Shown piece after piece: positions 63,620 to 64,000 of a stretch of DNA of 64,000 bases. Source of the stretch: Dipteronia dyeriana. Its lineage: Eukaryota > Streptophyta > Magnoliopsida > Sapindales > Sapindaceae. Position 1 is the stretch's first letter. The number at the start of each line of letters is the position of its first letter. Under the pieces are notes generated by a model. It was not told where the DNA came from. It made no database searches and saw only the letters and a list, made by a program, of their open reading frames with translations. The stretch is taken from NCBI GenBank assembly GCA_032871835.1, contig CM065300.1:8327768-8391767 (forward strand). The letters run 5' to 3'. A program made the translations under genes and the position numbers.

Positions 63620-63880
63620 AGTGATTAACAATGAAAAGTGTATGTTTACTAAGGGATAATATCACCATTTTACACTTCCAATACGATTAATTCCCCACTT
63701 TAGACATAATTTCGTTCGTTCGCTTAAATAAATGTGTTGTGTAGTAATCAATGTATTTTTCTTTGTATTTCAGAGGTAATTCGATCAATTCATACTTATA
63801 GAGAAGTCAGATGGCAAAACAAACATCGTTTTCAAGTTTAGAACGTCAAAAAACCTTAGGAAGACCACGAAGGGCATTTT
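63620..63880. other. Flank beyond the gypsy element
   Basis: AT-rich sequence with no open frame. It does not obviously continue the hAT-like remnant on the other side of the retrotransposon. Confidence 0.4.
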
Positions 63881-63884
63881 CATA

Positions 63885-64000
63885 ATTTTGACTATTCACT
63901 GTTCACAGTTGGCTTTCAATGTTCATAGTTGACTTTCACTGTTCATAGTTGACTTTTACTGTTCACTCACGGATGCGTTATTGTTCAGTGTCACTGTTCA
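63885..64000. repeat. Tandem repeat 'tgttcatagttgactttcac', truncated by the window edge
   Basis: About five imperfect units of 10-22 bp containing 'actgttca' and 'agttgactt' run to the last base. Such arrays occur in some plant LTRs, so this may be the edge of a further element; the right end is not visible. Confidence 0.65.

Overview
The window is nuclear DNA from a flowering plant, most likely a eudicot. It is strongly AT-rich, its genes are split by GT-AG introns, it is littered with MITEs and retroelement remains, and all four intact genes belong to plant-typical families. I cannot name the species from sequence alone.

Layout. 1-4.6 kb is repetitive: two copies of a ~0.9 kb unit flank a 1.5 kb Mutator-like element (perfect 9-bp target duplication) that carries a fragment of a carbohydrate-binding-module gene, followed by a minisatellite built on a 'tcgatcctttgaaaaa' theme. 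6.9-11.2 kb (minus) is a six-exon Raf-like protein kinase of the MRK1 type. 12.4-31.6 kb has no intact gene. It holds a LINE-type RNase H remnant, a duplicated CAC/CAT-rich block, a 681-bp hAT MITE and, only 18 bp further on, a 1,960-bp solo LTR with a 5-bp target duplication, then several hairpin elements and diverged direct repeats. 32.1-37.0 kb (plus) is a ten-exon TSO1/tesmin-type CXC-domain gene. 37.0-45.3 kb is intergenic, with two hAT-type elements and a SINE-like copy. 46.6-53.7 kb (plus) is a three-exon NETWORKED 1 actin-binding coiled-coil gene. 54.7-57.0 kb (minus) is the seven-exon gene for ribosomal protein eS1 (RPS3A), convergent with NET1. 57.3-63.6 kb holds a SINE-like element and a heavily decayed Ty3/gypsy retrotransposon with both LTRs. 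The last ~120 bp is a short tandem repeat that runs off the window.

The four genes are ordinary housekeeping or developmental genes with separate roles: signalling kinase, cell-cycle transcriptional repressor, actin-membrane adaptor and ribosome. Nothing suggests they form one pathway. I found no undescribed biological system. The most informative points are the gene-capturing Mutator-like element, the GC-AG intron and uORF-crowded leader of the CXC gene, the four 56-residue repeats in the NET1 protein, and the stacked transposon insertions with intact target duplications.
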